From positions 255,588-286,811 of the forward strand of contig JH153276.1 of the NCBI GenBank assembly GCA_000226015.1: 31,224 nucleotides of DNA, read 5' to 3'. Below the pieces are notes generated by a model. The model made no database searches. It saw only the letters and a program-made list of their open reading frames with translations, and was not told where the DNA came from. Positions 20,166 through 31,224 of this stretch are shown here, in pieces. Within the stretch, counting starts at the first letter, position 1. Every line of letters starts with the position of its first letter. Source of the stretch: Mnemiopsis leidyi. Taxonomy: Eukaryota > Ctenophora > Tentaculata > Lobata > Bolinopsidae. The translations under genes were made by a program, and so were the position numbers.

Positions 20166-23100
20166 ATGAGCAAATACACTGCATTGAGCAGAGCTCAACT
20201 GAGCTTTGAATATCTCCATACTAACAGGTGAGTCATGTAATTTAAACTCTAGCTCTACCAGTTGTCTCTGCTAGTTGAATGAATATGTTAAAATTTTAAG
20301 GCAATTCAACTTCTAGTTATAATGAGGGGCTTTTTTGGTCCAGTAATCCTAATTAAAAAACTTTACCTTCCCTTTTTCAGCACAACTCACGAATTTCTAT
20401 TCGGAGCCCTAGCCGAACTTCTAGATAACTCTCGGGATGCAGCTGCAACTAAAGTCAACATTTACACAATCCAAAGGGAAGATCTCCGGGGTGGTTGTAT
20501 GCTCTGCTTTCTTGATGATGGGGATGGCATGGAGCCTGACGAGGTGTCATCAGTCATGAGATTCGGATCATCATGCAAAAAGTCAGGGGAATCTAACATG
20601 ATTGGTCAATATGGAAATGGTTTGAAATCAGGGTCAATGAGAATAGGCAAAGACTTTGTTTTGTTCACCAAAAAAGAAAACTCTATGAGCTGTTTGATGC
20701 TGTCAAGAACATTCCATGAAACTGAAAACTTGACAGAGGTTATTGTACCTATGCCAAGTTGGAACAGACAAACAAGACTGCCACTTCCTGCTCATGATGA
20801 CGATAGAGAAAAACACTCTATTGTAGGTTCACAGTTGGTTTATTGCCTTCCGCAAAGTTTTACTTGGATGTAGTTATGTCACAATTTTTTGTATTGATTA
20901 TAAATATGCTTTTAGACTTTGAAATAACAAGTGGCGTTGTCTATTCAAGTAGTCAACCACAGTTACATAGACACAATGTACTTAATCAAATTTGATGTTC
21001 AGTAGATACCTTCCTGCTCAACTGAATTTTAGTTGAGTTGATTTCAGTGAACGTGAATAGGCTAATACGGATTTTAATCCTCAGGAGCTGGACTTAATCT
21101 TGAAGTACTCTCCGTTCAATACCAAGAAACAGCTCTTCGAACAGTTTGACAAAATAGACAGCGACACAGGGACATTGGTTGTTGTATACAATTTGAAAAC
21201 ACTTGATAATGGAGAACCCGAGATTGATGTAGGTTATGCATGATACAGCATATGATGACCTTGTTCATGCACTTTTTGGCAGTAAACACTTACTTTCTGT
21301 TCAATGGTATGCAGCCCATAATATCTAATAGCATCCATTTTTAATAGAAACTATCGAAGCTGACATGTAATCTTTTTTCAGATTTATACAGATCCCCAAG
21401 ATATTCTGCTGACCCAGATGGACTACGAAAAAGAGTATGAAGACGAGCGGGAACACTTCACAATCCCTGAAAAGAAGTCTTTTCGTGCTTACACTGCAGT
21501 TTTGTATCAGGAACCAAGAATGAGAATCTATGTTCAAAACTCTAAAGTTAGGACTAAGCGTTTGGAAACCCTCACTCATTTACCCAAGTACGAATCCACT
21601 TTTTCTTAGTAATATTTGTTTATCTAGATCTACAACGAAATTGCGTGTAAACTTTCACCTTCAACTTCGTTGCTTGACTACACACAGCATTTTCGACAAC
21701 TAGAAACGTATCAACAACTTCACTCCCAGGCAATACGAGTACTCCTCTGCCCGATTCAAGGCTCGGTCCGAAAAGGAGACATTTGAAGCGGAAAACCGCT
21801 GCAAGCTGGCGGAGGAGAGGGCAAGAGAGGCAGAGTCAGATGCTCGGAACCAGGAGAGACGTCTTGGGGACGGGGGGACTAAGGAGGAGAGAATGGAGCT
21901 GCGGATAGCACAGCGACATGCTATCGAGTGTCGAAGGGATTGTGAGGTCCTGAAGAAGCTTGCCGAGAGAAAACGAAAGTTAGTTATGATATTAATTTAA
22001 TTTATCAATAGTATGGTATACCTGGCTGAACAAGCCGTTACACAGAACTTCGAATTGTCTGAAGGTGTCATGAAATTTTAGTAATATTGAAAAGGTGGCA
22101 CGGCCGTTGGTTCCTATAGTTAAGTGTTTGAACCTCATAACTTTGTCAGATCGTTGAAAGAACCAAAGACCCTAAGATTCACATTCGGCCTCAACATCCA
22201 AAACCGAAAATGTTTTGGGATGTTTGTGTACAACTGCAGCCGGCTGATCAAGATGTACGAGAGGGTAGGGCCGCAGCTTGAGGGAGGGAGCTCAGGTGTG
22301 GGGGTTATCGGTGTGGTGAACGTCCCGTATCTGGTCTTGGAGCCTACCCACAATAAACAGGACTTTGCTGACGCCAAGGTTTGGACTTTAAAAAGTCTCA
22401 TGAGTGATCTGAATACTCAAATTTTTCTGAACTGCACGTTTTTTAATGGATTTAATATCCTGACTAAGGGACGGACCTGGATTCTAAACTCATTTCTGTT
22501 CTCTAGACTCTGTGTTAGAAAATTGTAACATATTTCAGGAGTACCGACACTTGTTGCGGGCCCTGGGGGAGCATCTCCATCATTACTGGCAGATATGCGG
22601 CGTGGTAGACCCACGTACCGGATCTGGCGTGAGGAACTTTTGGGCTGAGTTCGGCTACTTCACCAACAAGTGGACTGAGGAGCCTAGCCAGGAACCCAAG
22701 TACATGAAGAAGCGACTTATGAAGACAAACCAGTGGATGCAATGCGGTACGAACATGCTTGTTAAAACCTTTATGTTTGCATTATTTATCACGCTGTTGT
22801 GTTTGTGTTTAAGTTAGATGTGTTGTAAATGATTCCTCCTCTTTATACTATTATAATTATAAGAGAAGGTGACAATATTAGAAGTTTTGATCTTCCTTCC
22901 TCAGATCGGTGTCTGAAATGGAGAGTGCTGCCCTTCTCTCATGCAAACTACAAGGTTAACGAGAGTCTCAGCGACGAGTGGACCTGTCACCAGAACCCTG
23001 ATGTCAACTATAACAAGTAGGTCAACTTCAAGTTCAAATCTATAAGAATTTAAGTATCTCATGGTTTTTCATTTTCTTTTAGCGTGGGGAAAAGACCTGA

Positions 23101-25799
23101 TTGAGCCTGCAAAATGGAAACCCCCCATAACCGTTATGTAGTGGTATCTTCCCCGACTTTCCATGCAGGAGATCGGGGGTTCGATTTCCAGATCCGCCAA
23201 TCCTAGAAGAGTGCATCAAGGGCATTTGTCTATGCAAAGTTTTTCAGTCGACTCAGTCGATAAACTGGGAAACTGTGATTGAGGGTTAAATGAGGAGGGT
23301 CTCCGTGAAAAGATCTAGAATTTTCCACGAATTCCTTCAATATGACTGTAAAAGCCTGGTTACAGGTGTAACAAACACAAATACAAATACAACCGTGGCC
23401 TATACCCTCTAGCTCTAATTGTGCAAAACAAGGCGCTCCGTGTGTCACTTTTTGTAATGCATTGAAGATTCCTTGGCGATTTTTGTACTCGCCTTATTTT
23501 TACTAGTGAAATGAAGTGCCATGCTACACACGATAACGTCTGAAATCTGAATCTTAATCGGCAAAAGGTATTTTTCTCAGCAACATTTCCGTGCTTCTAA
23601 ACCTGGTCTCCCTTAGATGCATGATAGCGGAGCAGCAGGTCAAGATTCCCTCAGCTAGCATCACTCAGAAACCGTTCGAGGAGAAAGTTGCCAAGAAAAC
23701 AGCAGACCTTCCTCGGGATCGTAGAAAGAGCAATGAAGAAAAGAAGAAGACGGCTGCTGATGATATAATCGCAAGTAGGCGGGTACGCAAACTATACATT
23801 GCACATGATATAATGCTAATATGGCATTTATTATCAAATAGTGAACAACTGGGTCATATAATTATAACATTTCATAAATGAAAAAATATCATTTTATTTT
23901 ATACGGAACCATGCCCTACAGAGCTCTAAGCGGAGTGTGTCTCCAATTGTTGTGTCCAGGACTCCGGAGACGGCTAAAAAGAGCTCCTCCAAATTGGTCG
24001 CCAAATCAACTCCTAAACCTCCAAAAGCTGTTGAGCCTGAGAGAAAGTCGGGTCACGTCAGAGATAACAACTCGAGGGTTTCTTCCAAACAAAATGCTAC
24101 ATCTCAGCCACCTGGCTTTGACAAGGTTAAAATTTTTAAGTTAAGGTTATGAGTTACCTCGTTTTCATCCTTTCACCCTAAAAATGGTTATCGGTTAATT
24201 AGACTCCATCCTCTCGAGTTAAATTTTTGATCTATTTAAATACTGTACTTACTTCTTTTGTACTCTATTTCGACTAATAACAAATAATAATAACAAATAC
24301 ATTGTTTTTAGGAAGAGTACAAGCGGTTAAAAGAAAAGTACAAGAAGAAACCTGTCCAAGTTGAAGATGACGAGGAGGAGGAGGAGGAGGAGGAAGAAGA
24401 GGAAGAAGAAGAGGAAAAGCATGTGATAAAAAAGAACGGGGTTCTTGGTAGCAAACGGGTAAATGTTACAGTCAAATCCTGTCATTTTGAAAACAAGATG
24501 GTTTGTCCTGCACATACGGCGGAATTTAACAATGATTGAACTTAAGTTTTGTCTTTCAGAGTATGACCCCACAAAAAAGTGTGGAGCTGCCCAGCAAGAA
24601 ACCGAAAGAGAACAAGCCGAACAATCACATCAGCTCTATCAACTCTCTTCACAAAAATAACAGCATTGAAAGTGGTTGGTTACAAATATTTTCTGCAGTT
24701 CGCGTAAGACATTTTATAGATCACCATGGTGGTGGTAATGGTACTAACTTGATTTTTCTCTTATAAATAAGCGGTACTTATTTTAAAAAACCATGAAACA
24801 ATCTCCGTTATAAACTCATGTTGTTCTGCAGCTGAGCCACCGCGAGAGATTGTCAATCTGAAGAAGATCCAAGACAAACTAGCGGAGAGTTTGAGGTTGT
24901 GTCTTCACTATTTCTCCCCTCCCTCCTGGCCCACTAAGAAAGAAGATCTGATAAACCTGGATCTTGATAAGCTCCTGGACTTCCCCTTGGTATGTCATGT
25001 GGCTCACTGGCTCCGGTCCGTTTTATTTTGATGTTATATATAGCCACTTATGAATAATCCCTTTGGCATTGTTCTGTTGGATGATAATTATAACATCTTT
25101 AAAGTACTCTAGCTTGCATATTTTATGATTTATCAATTTCTGTCATTTAAATAACATGTCGTGATGATTATAATTTACCAATTATTTACCGTTGTGATGA
25201 TACTTAATATCTTCCCACCCCTCAGAACAAGTTTTTCGACACATACGAGGTGAACCTGACGGAGCTGATAGCTCAGTACCAGCAACACGCTACAGACGCG
25301 GAGAAGCGAGCAGACAGCACCGAGACTAAGCTTGCTAACCTCCGGAAACTCGTGATGCAGCTCCTCAAGCCTTCTCTTAACTTTGTAGGTGTCATCTGTA
25401 GGCAACGTTAATGTAATTATTATCTCTGCTACACTTAACTGCAGTTTAATAAAAACAGGGCAGTTTCTCTGATGATTAAGGTTCCTAGTTAGCACTTAGC
25501 GGTGAAACGTCGTAATTGGTTCTTAGTTGTCAGACATGACGACCTTTTCCAAGCTCAGTACAATCGCATTACAACGTAAAGCTGATCAGTTCTTATTTTT
25601 CCGCCCCTACATTAAGATTTTCGTGCATGAAATAAATTGTAGGAATTCTTGACGAATCTTATTGTTATAACACTTATGTCAGGATACTGAGACGGAATGT
25701 AATACTGACGAGATCGGGGACAACGTGGACGAGATTCTAGCAGCAGTAGTCAAGGAGAGCACCAAGAGTACCAGTCAAACAAGTGACGTCACCTCGTGA
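20166..25799 (+). CDS. MORC2: MORC2-like GHKL ATPase with CW zinc finger
   Basis: MORC2 is a nuclear ATPase that compacts chromatin and silences genes with HUSH in vertebrates. Fifteen phase-matched exons give 905 aa: 20166-20227, 20381-20822, 21085-21228, 21382-21587, 21730-21978, 22150-22378, 22539-22746, 22905-23016, 23617-23782, 23922-24125, 24312-24458, 24560-24674, 24832-24989, 25226-25384, 25683-25799. Seen in order: GHKL N-box [10 protein letters not shown] (Asn37), [18 protein letters not shown], transducer domain with a coiled-coil insertion (about residues 286-366), [14 protein letters not shown] finger with CxxC (513/516) and CHQNPD...NKC (to 552), a basic linker, Glu-15 run (about 695-709), and the C-terminal helical domain ([23 protein letters not shown]). 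Human MORC2 is 1032 aa. The chromo-like domain is absent and no intron in that region is long enough to hide it. The start is chosen from the match of [20 protein letters not shown] to the family N-terminus. Confidence 0.95.
23095..23450 (+). mobile_element. tRNA-derived SINE in MORC2 intron 8
   Basis: A tRNA-like head is visible: an A-box-like TATGTAGTGGTA at 23135-23146 and, 32 bp later, a B box GGTTCGATTTC at 23178-23188, inside a stretch resembling a tRNA-Gly or similar (AGTGGTA...CATGCAGGAG...GGGGTTCGATTTCC). This is the RNA polymerase III promoter layout of tRNA-derived SINEs. An unrelated body follows, with a CAAATACAAATACAA stretch near 23375. The ends are not defined and no second copy is present in the window. 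Confidence 0.7.
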
Positions 25800-25941
25800 C
25801 GTCAGGAACCATAAATCAGATCACGTGACTTCGTGACGTCATTTACTGTTAATCACGTGACGTCATAGTTTCGAGGTTTCGTGATCATACATCGTGGATC
25901 ACAAATACAGACTGTACCGTCCGATCTGGTAAAATGGCGCC
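25784..25941 (+). promoter_or_regulatory. CRE/E-box/YY1-like cluster, candidate EXOSC10 promoter
   Basis: Four exact TGACGTCA octamers lie at 25784-25791, 25797-25804, 25834-25841 and 25858-25865. Two CACGTG E-boxes lie at 25822-25827 and 25854-25859, and AAAATGGCGCC, fitting the YY1 consensus AANATGGCGNC, lies at 25931-25941. TGACGTCA is the CREB/ATF site. The second octamer contains the MORC2 stop codon. The cluster faces the EXOSC10 gene, whose first coding exon begins with a splice acceptor and so needs an upstream start. Confidence 0.6.
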
Positions 25942-27014
25942 GTGACGAAGCAGCGCTGGAGTTTGCTTTGTTTGGAGAATAGTTTCTGAGGAATATCTGC
26001 TTAGAACTCAAGTATGAATACGATTAAAGGTTAAATGATGTCCCGAAATAATTTTCGAGAAAATTAGGTGCTGTATGGCCATATAATAATAATTGCAATG
26101 TTAGCTGATTGCTATGGGGATCAAAGAGTTTGAAATTTAAAATTTTGACATGAAATTAAGAGTAATTCGTGGTCTCTGATTATTTGAAATGGTGGTAAAC
26201 TCGCGTCTTACATTTACCCAATCATACCATGAAATAGCGATTAGATTTTTTAGTGTTCTATGCATAATATTGTCAATCAAAATTGCATTGGTTAACAGGA
26301 ATTCACCAACTCAGTTACTGTTTTTGTTTGTAATTTTTGTGACTAAGATTAGAATTCGTTTTAATTATCATAACTCATTAGAGTTCGCATATGCTTGTGT
26401 TAAGGGTGTTTGTAGTAACCTCTAGTTTGTTAAAGTTTGAATATTTATCCAGTATAATTGTTTTTCAGAGTCGTTAGCAGGCCTAAGAAAGTATCATCTC
26501 CTTTAAAATTGTTCAATCGCTACCTCCATACCCACAATTTCAACCTCTTATAAATCATTCTGAAATTTCTCATGTCAAAGTTATGTAATGTGTCAAGTAA
26601 ATCATTAATCTACTTATGATATAAACGGTATTCCTGGAGAAGGGTCTCATCTTTTCTACTTCCGTAACAACGGTACTCCATATGTATTGTTCTTGTTAAA
26701 CTTCCCAATTTATTGTTCAATAGAAAACACATGATATTGACAAAAAATTGTGATACTCCCCAAAACGCCCGCTTACTATCGAGCTATCTTTCAACATTTT
26801 ATCGATAATGCTTTATGTTGCCATTTATTATTTTAATTTTACCGCTATTTTGAAGAAATCAAATCTGTATAAGTTTCTATTTAAGTTTTAATATTCAGCG
26901 ATAATTCTCCCAATACTTCATTAATTCTGCAAAGATATTTTAATCGAATAGGCTTACCAACTGTGTTCCGTCCATACAAAGTTTAGTTCGTTTATAATTA
27001 AGTTTTTTTCTTAG
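25942..27014 (+). other. likely EXOSC10 5' non-coding exon and first intron
   Basis: There is no convincing coding sequence. An ATTAAA at about 26023 could serve MORC2 polyadenylation. A donor-like CTCAA|GTATGA at about 26010 could pair with the acceptor TTTTTTTCTTAG at 27003-27014. A 78-codon frame at 26189-26425 has no recognisable features. Confidence 0.4.
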
Positions 27015-27020
27015 GAAGGC

Positions 27021-30000
27021 ATGCCAGAGAACAGTCAAGTCAAGAAAAAGAAAGGTCCTTCAAAGAAAAAGAAAAAAAGGCCTGCCCTGGAATTAGATGT
27101 CAATGAGTCAGAAAACGTTGACTCAGTAGCAAAAGATAATTCCATTTCCAGTTCAGTTACTGAGAACTTAACAGCAAATGCGGACTCCACAATTGCTAAA
27201 CCTCGGAAAAAGAAGAAAAAAGGAAAAACAAAGAAGCCAGCTGCGTCATCTTTAGATGATTCCCTATCTACGGAACCTGTAAGTCCTGCTGGAAATGAAG
27301 ATTTGCCCCAAGAGAAAGAAGAAACGCAGCCAGCACTCATTCAAAACATCAACTCATCAGATACATCCATTGATCAAGGTGACAAAACAGTGACCCCTGA
27401 AAACGGAGTCGACAAGTCAGGACTTAGTAACTTCTCAAAAAAGCGACCAACTGCCGCCGACCTTATAGATTCATCCGAGGAATCATCTGGTGATGCAGAG
27501 ATCTCCGTAAGAGAATCAAAGAAGGGAGATGAGTCGGGACCTGCTTCTAAATCTGCAAGAAGCACAGCAGTCGAATTTATGGAAGAACCGACCGCTAACG
27601 AAGTAAAAAAACAGGAAAATTCTCTATCTGTGATTCCTAAAGAGGAGCCGGACGAAACTATCCAAAAAACCACGATTACCGAGGGTGTTCCAAAGGAAGA
27701 ACCAGACGAAACACCTTCATCAGAAGCAGCCCCCTCACAAGTGGAACATGATATCGGGGGAGGGCTGGAATTTCTGGGCTACCCAAACTTTGACGCTTAC
27801 TCAAACGTCCTTCTTCCTGCAGGTAGGCTTGGGTATTCAAATTGCAACGTAGCAATTAGTAGGTTGGTTTTCCGTTGGTATTAATGTCTAATAGTTGCCA
27901 CAATAGTTCGATCATTATTACATCGACAAGCTAAGAAAACCGTTATATGTTTGGAAACTATTAAGGACTAAAATTTCCCTTATTTTAGTGGTACAATTCC
28001 TGAGGGTGACAAAACAGCTACCCAGCACAAAAGACGAGTATGATTTCTTCCTATCCTACCCTTCCTTCATGGCATTCAGTAAAAACCAGGGAGAGAGAGT
28101 TTTGCAGCTCATTGGAAAGGTAAAGCACATATAGATCTAGATTTTATTACCGCTATACCAAATACCATGAGCCGAATTCCGTGAACAACTTTCGATTTTT
28201 GATCACTTGTCCCATTATTTACATTATTTACAATAAGAATTTGTAAAGGAGCAAAGTTTTCTTTGACTTGATTACTCAAATCTACAACTTGCAACGTAAA
28301 ATAGATTATGAATGGGTATGTTACTACTCAGCTACTCATCGCAACCATCTCTTTGCCAGATATTCAAGCACCACCACGTCTACCAAGCCTGGAACACACT
28401 GCCCTCCACCACAGTTACCGGTATAGACGAACAGAGTGAAGCAGTGGTGGAAGCTAACGATACTCTCCTAGAAAGGGTGGATAAGATTCTGGATATGTTG
28501 CGTCAGGACAAGAACGAGAACAAGCTGGAAGTCCAACAGAAGTCTTCTAAAGATGTTCGTACACACTAAAGATCGTGACTCTTTACATCTGCTGGGACGA
28601 ATGTCAATTTGACTGATGCTATTGGTTTTTTCTTTCGTATTTCCTGAGCTGCTTATCAGTTAACTAGAGTTTCATTTGATAAGGTTGTAAAATTATGAAT
28701 GACAGGTGCTGGTAGCCGCGTGGAACACACACAGCAGCTCCCAACAAAACAAGCCAATACGACTGTTACACAGTAAAAACATTCTCCGGCCTCAGCTGAG
28801 ATGGAAAGTTAAACCTGACAACACGAGTTCTCCTTTTGTGCCTCTCATCAGGGTCAAACCTAACGCCAAGGTATAACACAAACAACCTTACCCAAACAAA
28901 CAACCTTACCGAAACAAACAGCCTTACCCACACAAACAACCTTACCCAAACAAACAACCTTACCCAAACAGCAACCTTATCCAAACAACCTTACCCAAAC
29001 AAAAACCTTGCCCAAACAAACAATGCAACCTAACCCAAATAAACAACCTTACCCAAACTAACAATAAATTTAGTAACGAGACCTTACAAACCACAAAGTT
29101 CCACGTTTCAATGTGCAGCTAAATATCTAATAATCAATAATCAATAATTTTCTACCAGTTTCTAATGTTAAAGTTGACATACGACAAAGGTTAACAAAAG
29201 TAAAACTTAACTTGACGCCATCAAGGTACCACTACCGGAGATATACAAGTCATTACTAAGTGAAGGTCAAGACACGAGTCTCACAGTCTTCCTCAGATCT
29301 GTAAGAGGTGACCAGACCAGTGACTATCCACACCCATATCAGGTCTGTCTGGCACTTAGGGAGCTTTCTTTTATTTACTGGTCAGTGGTCACTTATTTAA
29401 GTGGTGTGAAATGATGTACAGGGTTTTGCTTCACAACGATTTAAGTAAGTCATGAAAGGAGTCTCGACATGACCTTGTCACTTAATGTCATGAACATCAC
29501 AGTAACTCAGTAAAGGGTGATCGAAAACGGACAATAAATTTTTGTTTTCTTTTTTTTACAATAATATATCCCTATCTCCTCAGCATGAGTTAGAAACGAT
29601 AGAACAGAGACCGTGGCAGTTCGAGCTGGGACTGAAACAAGAACCCAAGGAAGTAAAGGACACGCCCCTCACGATTATAGACCAGGCAGACCAGATACCT
29701 GGTCTAATCTCCAAGTTGGAGCAGGCTCGGGAGATAGCTGTAGATCTGGAGGCGCACAGTTATCGCTCTTATCTCGGGTTCACTTGTCTTATGCAGGTCA
29801 GGAAGGGAGATTTAGACATTAGTTAAACGGAGATTGCTATAAGATTGTATATTGTATATTGTATATTGTATGTTGTATATTGTATATTGTATGTTGTATA
29901 TTGTATATTGTATATTGTATATTGTATATTGTATATATTGTATATTGTATATTGTATATATTGTATATGCTATCACTGTTTATCTTGCCCGTCTTATAGG

Positions 30001-31079
30001 AATAGGAATTACTTATCTCTGAGAGTACAGGAACGGGGTTTAAAAATTAAATGTGTGCAATAGTTTGATCGGGAAATTGGTTTATTACCGATGGGCTATT
30101 AGCCAGCTTTTTCAATTCAATTTATTTATAACTTATCACCTTATCTTATGATAAAAATCTCATTTAAAAAGTATTTTAAAATGTAACTAATTTATGATTT
30201 ACAGTTATCAACACGAACAGAAGATTTCATTGTGGACACACTGACACTCAGAACTGACTTGCTGCCACTAAACAAAGTGTTTACAGATCCGACAATTTTA
30301 AAGGTGTGGTTTCTTTTTGGATGATAAGTTTATTTCTTTTTTTTGGAAAAATAGTAAAAATTATATACAGTATTGAAAGTCTTGTTTTTGCTTTTTCGTC
30401 AGCCACTTCCCGTTACTCCTACCGATTACCAAATACCAATACGACTATATCAAAGGAAAGCAGAACTATGACCAATCTGTGACTCTGGCACGTGATAACG
30501 ACTCCTGACGGCTCCCCACAAATAAAACCTCTCTCCCAGGTCTTACACGGAGGTATTAACGACATCATGTGGCTACAACGTGACCTGGGACTGTACATAG
30601 TCAACATGTTTGACACGTATCACGCCTCCAAACAGCTCGGTCTCCCCCGGTGTAGTTTGTCCTATCTTCTACACAGATATTGTGACGTCACTGCTGATAA
30701 ACAGTACCAGGTCTGTATGAGGCCTTTTTCCTGGAAGTGCTTTAATTGTTTATACTGGATTCTCGGACCTATTTAGAAGTTTATTTGCGTTTCATGAACA
30801 ATATCCTCTCTAATGAATCGTCGTTCTTCGAATTCTTGAAATTTTTGTTTACATGTCGCCAAGTTTTGTGTGATAGAAAAGTTAAACTTAAAGAATCATG
30901 ACTGATGAGTCTCTTAATTTGACGTTCTCTACAAATTCCCAATGTAAACCGACCATTCCGACAGCTAGCAGATTGGAGGATACGACCGTTACCTGATGTC
31001 ATGATAAAGTATGCTCGAGAAGACACACATTACCTGCTCTATGTGTACGACTGTCTGAGATACGAGCTTCTTAACCAGG
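27021..31079 (+). CDS. EXOSC10: EXOSC10/Rrp6 exosome 3'-5' exonuclease (C-terminus beyond the right edge)
   Basis: EXOSC10 is the DEDDy nuclease of the nuclear RNA exosome, acting in rRNA, snoRNA and RNA surveillance. Nine phase-matched coding exons give 669 codons: 27021-27822, 27989-28119, 28360-28554, 28706-28870, 29226-29342, 29584-29796, 30205-30303, 30540-30710, 30965-31079. Residues 1-250 are a charged extension with lysine tracts (8-20, 60-72). The PMC2NT domain follows (about 251-375: [30 protein letters not shown]), which in other species binds the cofactor Rrp47/C1D. Then come [19 protein letters not shown], and the exonuclease with Exo I Asp524/Glu526 (AVDLEAHSY), Exo II Asp582 ([11 protein letters not shown]) and Exo III Tyr647/Asp651 ([10 protein letters not shown]), so every catalytic residue is present. 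The HRDC domain would lie beyond 31079. The ATG is 6 nt after a splice acceptor (27013-27014). The donor at 28555 (GTTCGT) is weak but is set by phase. Confidence 0.93.
28875..29060. repeat. 18-bp tandem repeat (CCTTACCCAAACAAACAA)
   Basis: About ten imperfect copies of CCTTACCCAAACAAACAA, some shortened by 1-4 bp, begin four bases after the EXOSC10 donor at 28871. The array is intronic and does not match a known telomeric repeat. Confidence 0.85.
29843..29967. repeat. TATTGTA-type microsatellite
   Basis: Roughly 17 copies of the 7-bp unit ATTGTAT, with some ATTGTATAT variants, lie in the EXOSC10 intron between exons 29584-29796 and 30205-30303. Confidence 0.9.
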
Positions 31080-31224
31080 GTTTGTTTACCAGTCTTCTCA
31101 GTTTCTGTAGAATTTAGATGTCGGCGTTACTATAGAAACCAGGGTTTGTTTACCCGTCTTCTCAGTTTCTGTATAATGTAGATGTCTGCGTTACTATAGA
31201 AACCAGGGTTTGTTTACCCGTCTT
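31074..31224. repeat. 64-bp tandem repeat that copies an EXOSC10 splice donor
   Basis: A unit starting CCAGGGTTTGTTTACC recurs at 31074, 31138 and 31202, with about 93-95% identity, and continues past the window. The first copy contains the last coding bases and donor (AACCAGG|GTTTGT) of the exon ending at 31079, so the donor-like string is present three times. Confidence 0.85.

Noticed and set aside
23095-23200. Functional tRNA gene
   Set aside because: A and B boxes are present but the cloverleaf is degraded and a non-tRNA body follows, which fits a SINE better.
28766-28984. Minus-strand WVRLFV repeat protein
   Set aside because: It is the antisense reading of an EXOSC10 exon and the 18-bp intronic repeat.

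Overview
This is nuclear DNA from an animal. Three multi-exon genes can be read through GT/AG splice sites with matching codon phase, and all three belong to animal families: a Munc13-4/UNC13D-like priming factor, a MORC2-like chromatin ATPase and the exosome nuclease EXOSC10/Rrp6. Introns are mostly about 70-1,000 bp, the intergenic DNA is AT-rich, and it is littered with minisatellites and small transposons. This suggests a compact-genome invertebrate. I cannot name the phylum from the sequence.

Left part, minus strand (124-7359): fifteen exons encode the N-terminal half of an UNC13D/BAIAP3-type protein (N-terminal region, C2A, first part of the MUN/MHD region). The gene runs off the left edge, so the rest of MUN and C2B lie outside. 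Its introns hold a 12-bp satellite, a pogo-type MITE and an 80-bp duplication.

Middle (7360-20160): mostly non-genic. It holds a 1-kb minisatellite with a 39-bp unit, a small two-exon gene for an unfamiliar secreted six-cysteine protein (9785-10487, plus), two adjacent perfect palindromes, a broken LINE-type ORF1 (14603-15769, minus) cut by an 11-N assembly gap with duplicated flanks, several degenerate ORFs, a second MITE and degenerate tandem repeats of about 200 bp.

Right part, plus strand: MORC2-like (20166-25799, 15 exons, 905 aa, complete) is followed in the same direction by EXOSC10 (27021 to beyond 31079, nine visible coding exons). A MORC2 intron carries a tRNA-derived SINE. A cluster of four CRE octamers, two E-boxes and a YY1-like site overlaps the MORC2 stop codon and is a candidate promoter for EXOSC10.

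I found no convincing new multi-gene system. The most unusual items are the orphan secreted protein, the MORC2 without room for a chromo-like domain, the long N-terminal extension of EXOSC10, the CRE cluster, the paired palindromes and the assembly duplication around the gap.
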